A stretch of DNA of 10,460 bases from CAYFUL01 sp964346375 (GTDB lineage Bacteria; Bacillota; Clostridia; Tissierellales; Peptoniphilaceae), in NCBI GenBank assembly GCA_964346375.1, contig CAYFUL010000050.1, forward strand, positions 1-10,460. Direction: 5' to 3'. The notes beneath the pieces are model-generated. The model ran no database searches, was not told the origin of the DNA, and saw nothing but the letters and a program-made list of their open reading frames with translations. Below are positions 6,513 through 10,460 of the stretch, piece after piece. Position numbers and translations under genes: made by a program. Position 1 is the first letter of the stretch. Each line of letters opens with the position of its first letter.

Positions 6513-7602
6513 AAGAGTATTAGTTAGCGGATACTATGGCTTTAACAATACTGGGGACGAGGCAATTTTAAAAGGTCTTATTGATGGACTTAAAAATACC
6601 ATTCCCGGAATTGAAATTGTAGTCCTTAGTAAGTATCCAGAGTTTACCTCCTCTAAGTATAATGTTAAATCTGTAAATAGATCTTCCCTAAGGGAAATTA
6701 TCAGTGCCATAAAAAATACAGATATGTTAATAAGCGGTGGAGGTAGTTTGCTTCAAGATGTAACCAGTAAAAAGAGTATTCTATACTACTTGTTTATTAT
6801 AAAATTAGCTCAAATCCTTGAAAAAAAAACCTTTATATATTCTCAAGGTATTGGGCCAATTAGAAATTATCTTAATCGCCTTTTAACTAGAATGGTTTTA
6901 AATAGGGTAGACGGTATAAATGTACGGGATATGCAGTCTAAGGAAGTCCTAGAGGAATTGGGAGTTACTAAGGATATTCTAGTTACAATAGATACTGTAT
7001 TTGGAATAGAAAGGCCAAGCCTAGAAATTGGTAAAAAAATTCTTGAAAACCTTGGAATGGACCTTAGTAAAATTTTAATTGGCGTAAATATTATGGACTG
7101 GAAGGAATATGGATCTAGAACTTTAGATGAATTTACTAAGGCATTTAAAAAAATTCTAAAAAATGAGGATGTTCAAGTAGTTCTAATTCCTTTTTATTAC
7201 TATCAGGACCTAAATATTTGTAAATTACTCTACAAAAATTTACAAAATTTTGAGAATATATTTTTATTAGAGGATTATTTACACGTTACAGAGTATCTTT
7301 CTGTAATTGGCAATACGAAAATAATGTTATCCATGAGGTTACATGGACTTATTTTTGGTGCCTTTATGAACTCCTACCCAATTGGAGTTTCCTACGATCC
7401 AAAAATAGATGGACTTATGAGAGAATTAGATAGACCAACTCCAATGCAGGTAGAAACTTTTACCAGCGAGAGATTAATTAGGGAAGTAAATGACGCTATT
7501 TTAAATTTAGATAAATATAGAGAAAGTACTGCTTCAAAACTTGAACATTTTTACGAGAAGGCTAGACTTCACAATGAAGCGGTTAAGAAATTACTGGAGT
7601 GA
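6499..7602 (+). CDS. csaB: Polysaccharide pyruvyltransferase CsaB
   Basis: It transfers the enolpyruvyl group of PEP onto a sugar of the secondary cell-wall polymer, forming the ketal pyruvate to which SLH-domain proteins bind. At 367 aa it has the usual length. Motifs include the N-terminal GYYGFNNTGDEAIL (residues 11-24), SGGGSLLQD (79-87), YSQGIGP (114-120) and the C-terminal SMRLHGLIFGAF (278-289), whose Arg-Leu-His triplet is typical of the family's active site. The start is TTG 6499, inside the end of the preceding gene; no better start lies nearby, and the AAGGGG 14 nt upstream is a rather distant ribosome site. One oddity is that the segment that often reads like SVRPW in this family reads NIMDW here (197-201), lacking the Arg. 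No SLH-domain gene is in the window. Confidence 0.92.
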   Translation: MEVSKRVLVSGYYGFNNTGDEAILKGLIDGLKNTIPGIEIVVLSKYPEFTSSKYNVKSVNRSSLREIISAIKNTDMLISGGGSLLQDVTSKKSILYYLFIIKLAQILEKKTFIYSQGIGPIRNYLNRLLTRMVLNRVDGINVRDMQSKEVLEELGVTKDILVTIDTVFGIERPSLEIGKKILENLGMDLSKILIGVNIMDWKEYGSRTLDEFTKAFKKILKNEDVQVVLIPFYYYQDLNICKLLYKNLQNFENIFLLEDYLHVTEYLSVIGNTKIMLSMRLHGLIFGAFMNSYPIGVSYDPKIDGLMRELDRPTPMQVETFTSERLIREVNDAILNLDKYRESTASKLEHFYEKARLHNEAVKKLLE

Positions 7603-7606
7603 TGTA

Positions 7607-8362
7607 GTGAATAGAGTTAGTATATTTGGTGTGAATATATTTAATGTGGACTTCCGTGAGGCAATGGAAATTGTTGAGAATTTTTTAAAGGGAGATGGCT
7701 GTAAAAAAATATTTACTCCAAATACTGAAATAGTTATGGAGGCAAAGGAGCATAGTTATCTAAGGGATTTGGTAAATTTAGCAGATCTAGTAATTCCCGA
7801 TGGTATTGGCTTAATCTATGCCTCAAAGCTTCGTGGAAAACCCTTAAAGGAAAGGGTAACAGGCTACGATGTTTCCATGGAGCTGTTAAAAATTGCAAAT
7901 AGAGATAATCTTAGACTATACTTACTAGGTGGGAAGCCTGGAGTATCTCAAAAGGCTGCAGAAAATATTGAAAAAAAATATCCCAATATAGACATTGTAG
8001 GAAACCATCATGGATACTTTAAGGGAGTTCATCTTGGAGAGGAAAATTCCCAGGAGGAAAGGGAGATTATTGAGGAGATTAATAGACTAAAACCCCATAT
8101 AATTTTTCTAGGACTTGGATTTCCAAAACAAGAAGTATGGATAAATGAGTATTCAAATATTTTGGAAAGTAAGGTTATAATAGGTAATGGGGGAGTAATA
8201 GATATTCTTGCAGAAAATGCAAAGAGAGCTCCAGATATTTTTATAAAGCTAAATTTAGAGTGGTTTTACAGGCTTATTAGCGATCCATCTAGGATAAAAA
8301 GACAAATAGCGATACCGAAATTTATCTTTTCAGTTTTAACAGATAGAGATTCCGTAAAATAA
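7607..8362 (+). CDS. tagA: WecG/TagA/CpsF-family glycosyltransferase
   Basis: A 251-aa GT26-family enzyme, probably N-acetylglucosaminyldiphosphoundecaprenol N-acetylmannosaminyltransferase. It would add ManNAc to undecaprenyl-PP-GlcNAc at the membrane, an early step in teichoic-acid-like polymer synthesis. I choose GTG 7607, 4 nt after the csaB stop and 7 nt after GGAG; the longer frame from 7541 would lie mostly inside csaB. Family motifs are FTPNTEIV (36-43, with Thr37), IPDGIG (63-68, with Asp65 as likely catalytic base), LLGGKPGV, FLGLGFPKQEVWI and GNGGVIDILAENAKRAP. The C-terminal basic LEWFYRL..DPSRIKRQ tail, used for membrane association, is complete. Thr37 and Asp65 match the positions known in the Thermoanaerobacter enzyme. 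Exact sugar specificity is inferred. Confidence 0.93.
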   Translation: MNRVSIFGVNIFNVDFREAMEIVENFLKGDGCKKIFTPNTEIVMEAKEHSYLRDLVNLADLVIPDGIGLIYASKLRGKPLKERVTGYDVSMELLKIANRDNLRLYLLGGKPGVSQKAAENIEKKYPNIDIVGNHHGYFKGVHLGEENSQEEREIIEEINRLKPHIIFLGLGFPKQEVWINEYSNILESKVIIGNGGVIDILAENAKRAPDIFIKLNLEWFYRLISDPSRIKRQIAIPKFIFSVLTDRDSVK

Positions 8363-8372
8363 GGAGGATTTT

Positions 8373-10340
8373 GTGAACAAAGAAATTAAAAGTATTAATA
8401 CCATTAGAATGTTATCAGTTGATGCTATTCAAAAGGCAAACTCTGGTCATCCAGGATTACCTCTTGGAGCAGCACCTATGGCATATACTCTTTGGAGTAG
8501 ATTTTTAAAACACAACCCAAAAAATTCAAACTGGCACAATAGAGATAGATTCGTACTATCTGCAGGACATGGTTCTGCACTACTATATAGTATGCTCCAT
8601 CTATTTGGTTACAATGTAAGTTTAGAGGATTTAAAAAACTTTAGGCAACTTTCATCTTTAACTCCAGGTCATCCAGAGTATGGTCATACAGATGGAGTAG
8701 AAACCTCAACAGGTCCTCTAGGACAGGGAATTGCAACTGCAGTTGGAATGGCAATGGCTGAAAAACACCTTGCTGCAAAATTCAATAGGGATATAGAACT
8801 TGTAAACCACTATACATACGCACTATGTGGAGATGGTGATTTAATGGAGGGAATTTCCAACGAGGCATCATCCCTTGCAGGTACACTAAAGCTTGGAAAG
8901 CTAATAGTGCTATACGATTCAAATAAAATTACCATTGAAGGCTCTACGGATGTTGCTTTTAAAGAGGACGTTTTAATGCGCTACGAGGCACTAGGATGGT
9001 CTACAATACATGTAGCCGATGGAAATGATGTTGAAGAAATTTCCATGGCAATAGAAAAGGCTAGAACCCTTTCTACACCAACAATTATTAAGGTGGATAC
9101 TGTAATAGGATACGGATCTCCAAAGGCGGGAAGTAGTTCAAGTCATGGGGAGCCCCTTGGAGCAGATAATATAAAGAAAACTAGAGAGTACTTCCAATGT
9201 GAAGACGAGGATTTTTATATTTCAGATGAAGTAAAATCCTATATGGAAAAAGTTGTAGAGAAATTAGTTTCAAAATACGACGAAGAACAAAAATTAGAAG
9301 AGGAATACAAGGAAAAGTATCCAGAAGAATACAAGTTCTATATGGAAAATTACAATGTTAAAACTGCACCAGAAGTTGACTTTTTAAGTGAAGAAGGCTT
9401 TACAGAATTTGAAAAGGATATGGCTACAAGAGCATCATCTGGAATAATTTTAAATAGACTTTCAAAAAAAGTAGACAATCTATTTGGAGGAAGTGCAGAT
9501 TTAGGACCATCTAATAAAACAGAACTAAAGGACCTTGGATTTTTCTCTGACGAAAATCCAAAGGGAAGAAATATAAATTTTGGAGTTAGGGAAAATGCAA
9601 TGGCTGCAATTTCAAACGGTATACTACTTCACGGTGGACTTAGAAGTTTTTGCGCAACATTCTTAGTATTTTCAGACTATTTAAAACCATCTATTAGACT
9701 TTCTGCACTAATGAATTTACCAGTAATCTACGTTTTTACCCACGATTCAATAGGAGTGGGAGAGGATGGACCAACTCACCAACCAATAGAACATTTAGCA
9801 ATGTTAAGGTCAATTCCAAACTTAATAGTATATAGACCGGCAGATTCTATGGAGGTAGCAGTAGGATACAATGTTGCAATGAATTTGAAAAATACTCCAA
9901 TTGCAATGATACTAAGTAGACAGGATTTACCAAGACTTGAAAATTCTTCAAGGGATGCCTGTAAAGGTGGATATATTGTAAAAAATGAAACTGAAAAACT
10001 TGATGGAATATTAATTGCCACAGGTTCAGAAGTTTCAATAGCAATAGAAGCTGCAGAAAAACTTGAAGCGAAGGGACTGGGAATTAGAGTTGTATCAATG
10101 CCAAGTCAAGAGCTATTTGAAGCACAGGAGAGGGCATACAAGGAGAAAATTCTTCCAAGAAATTGCACAAAGAGAATTGCAATAGAAGCTGGTTCATACT
10201 TTGGATGGCATAAGTACGTTGGCTTAGACGGAAAAGTAATGTCCATAGATGAATTTGGAGTAAGTGGCAAGGGAAGTGAAGTATTTAATTACTTTGGTAT
10301 AACTCCAGAAAAGATAGTTGAAAATTTTATAAATCTATAG
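8373..10340 (+). CDS. tkt: Transketolase
   Basis: A thiamine-diphosphate enzyme of the pentose phosphate pathway that moves two-carbon units between sugar phosphates in the cytoplasm. At 655 aa it is full length. Visible are the N-terminal AIQKANSGHPGLPLG with His26, SAGHGSALLY, GPLGQG, the ThDP/metal motif GDGDLMEG...DSNKITIEG, and SHGEPLG. The pyrimidine domain has GGSADLGPSN, NFGVRENAM with the catalytic Glu, the loop HDSIGVGEDGPTHQP, and SRQDLP. All the usual catalytic residues seem present. The start is GTG 8373; AAGGAGG overlaps the tagA stop and lies 5 nt upstream, so expression is probably coupled to the cell-wall genes. No internal promoter is evident in the 10-nt gap. A terminator follows. 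A transaldolase or other pentose pathway gene is not in the window. Confidence 0.97.
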   Translation: MNKEIKSINTIRMLSVDAIQKANSGHPGLPLGAAPMAYTLWSRFLKHNPKNSNWHNRDRFVLSAGHGSALLYSMLHLFGYNVSLEDLKNFRQLSSLTPGHPEYGHTDGVETSTGPLGQGIATAVGMAMAEKHLAAKFNRDIELVNHYTYALCGDGDLMEGISNEASSLAGTLKLGKLIVLYDSNKITIEGSTDVAFKEDVLMRYEALGWSTIHVADGNDVEEISMAIEKARTLSTPTIIKVDTVIGYGSPKAGSSSSHGEPLGADNIKKTREYFQCEDEDFYISDEVKSYMEKVVEKLVSKYDEEQKLEEEYKEKYPEEYKFYMENYNVKTAPEVDFLSEEGFTEFEKDMATRASSGIILNRLSKKVDNLFGGSADLGPSNKTELKDLGFFSDENPKGRNINFGVRENAMAAISNGILLHGGLRSFCATFLVFSDYLKPSIRLSALMNLPVIYVFTHDSIGVGEDGPTHQPIEHLAMLRSIPNLIVYRPADSMEVAVGYNVAMNLKNTPIAMILSRQDLPRLENSSRDACKGGYIVKNETEKLDGILIATGSEVSIAIEAAEKLEAKGLGIRVVSMPSQELFEAQERAYKEKILPRNCTKRIAIEAGSYFGWHKYVGLDGKVMSIDEFGVSGKGSEVFNYFGITPEKIVENFINL

Positions 10341-10342
10341 AA

Positions 10343-10368
10343 AAAAGACCTTTCGTGGGTCTTTTATT
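10343..10368 (+). terminator. Terminator after tkt
   Basis: Stem AAAAGACC / GGTCTTTT (10343-10350, 10358-10365) with a 7-nt loop, followed by ATTG; the U-tract is formed by the 3' arm itself. It begins 2 nt after the tkt stop and closes the four-gene unit. Confidence 0.8.
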
Positions 10369-10395
10369 GCTATAATTTTTAAATTGTGCTACAAT
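10367..10395 (+). promoter_or_regulatory. tRNA-Pro promoter
   Basis: -35 TTGCTA (10367-10372), a 17-bp spacer and -10 TACAAT (10390-10395), predicting a start about 8 nt before the tRNA 5' end. The -35 matches consensus at four of six positions. It begins just after the tkt terminator stem. Confidence 0.6.
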
Positions 10396-10409
10396 TTTAG
10401 AAAATATGT

Positions 10410-10460
10410 CGGGATGTAGCGCAGCCCGGTAGCGCACATGTATGGGGTGCATGGGGTCGA
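10410..10460 (+). tRNA. tRNA-Pro(GGG), 5' part, cut by window edge
   Basis: The first 51 nt of a tRNA. Acceptor strand CGGGATG begins with C1, typical of bacterial tRNA-Pro. The D arm GCGC...GCGC follows, then the anticodon stem CATGT / GCATG with loop ATGGGGT, giving anticodon GGG at 10444-10446. This reads CCC and CCU. The T arm and 3' acceptor strand lie outside the window, so the fold cannot be fully confirmed. Confidence 0.9.

Noticed and set aside
7541..7606. Longer TagA start inside csaB
   Set aside because: It would overlap csaB by 62 nt without a ribosome site. The GTG at 7607 has GGAG at good spacing and gives the normal family length and residue numbering.
10410..10460. tRNA-Pro as an integration site for a mobile element
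   Set aside because: tRNA genes are common attachment sites, but no integrase, direct repeat or element boundary is visible, and the tRNA 3' end is outside the window.

Overview
The window looks like a low-GC Firmicutes chromosome, most likely an anaerobic Clostridia/Tissierellia-type bacterium. The evidence is AT-rich coding sequence with many AGA/AGG and ATA codons, strong AGGAGG ribosome sites, TTGACG-N17-TATAAT promoters, a Bacillus-like MazF, and a CsaB/TagA cell-wall polymer cluster. Genus cannot be fixed from the sequence alone.

Layout: the left third (1-3802, minus strand) is a carAB pyrimidine/arginine operon. It has a strong promoter, a roughly 150-nt leader, carA, and carB running off the left edge. 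A divergent promoter drives mazF (3962-4315), a ribosome-independent mRNA interferase with no antitoxin beside it. It is followed by two near-identical terminator hairpins. From 4458 to 10340 runs a tight four-gene plus-strand unit: a DUF5693-type membrane protein, the polysaccharide pyruvyltransferase csaB, a tagA-type glycosyltransferase, and transketolase. A terminator follows, and then the 5' part of a tRNA-Pro(GGG) cut by the right edge.

Two observations stand out. First, the carbamoyl-phosphate synthase small subunit has lost its glutaminase active site. The nucleophilic Cys is Gly, the triad His is Asn, and the neighbouring glutamine-binding Gln is Glu, yet the protein is otherwise full length and intact. 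This predicts a natural ammonia-dependent CarAB with a pseudo-amidotransferase subunit, analogous to the Cys-less mitochondrial CPS I. Second, the carA leader carries an intrinsic terminator directly before the carA ribosome site. The terminator lies inside a well-initiated leader reading frame, just after a 44-nt tract that is 32/44 U. This is the architecture of UTP-sensitive, translation-coupled attenuation known from enterobacterial pyrBI, rather than the PyrR attenuator usual in Firmicutes.

The plus-strand operon probably makes and modifies a pyruvylated secondary cell-wall polymer: TagA adds an early sugar to the lipid-linked precursor and CsaB adds ketal pyruvate. The membrane protein has an unknown role in the same process. 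Why transketolase shares the unit is unclear.
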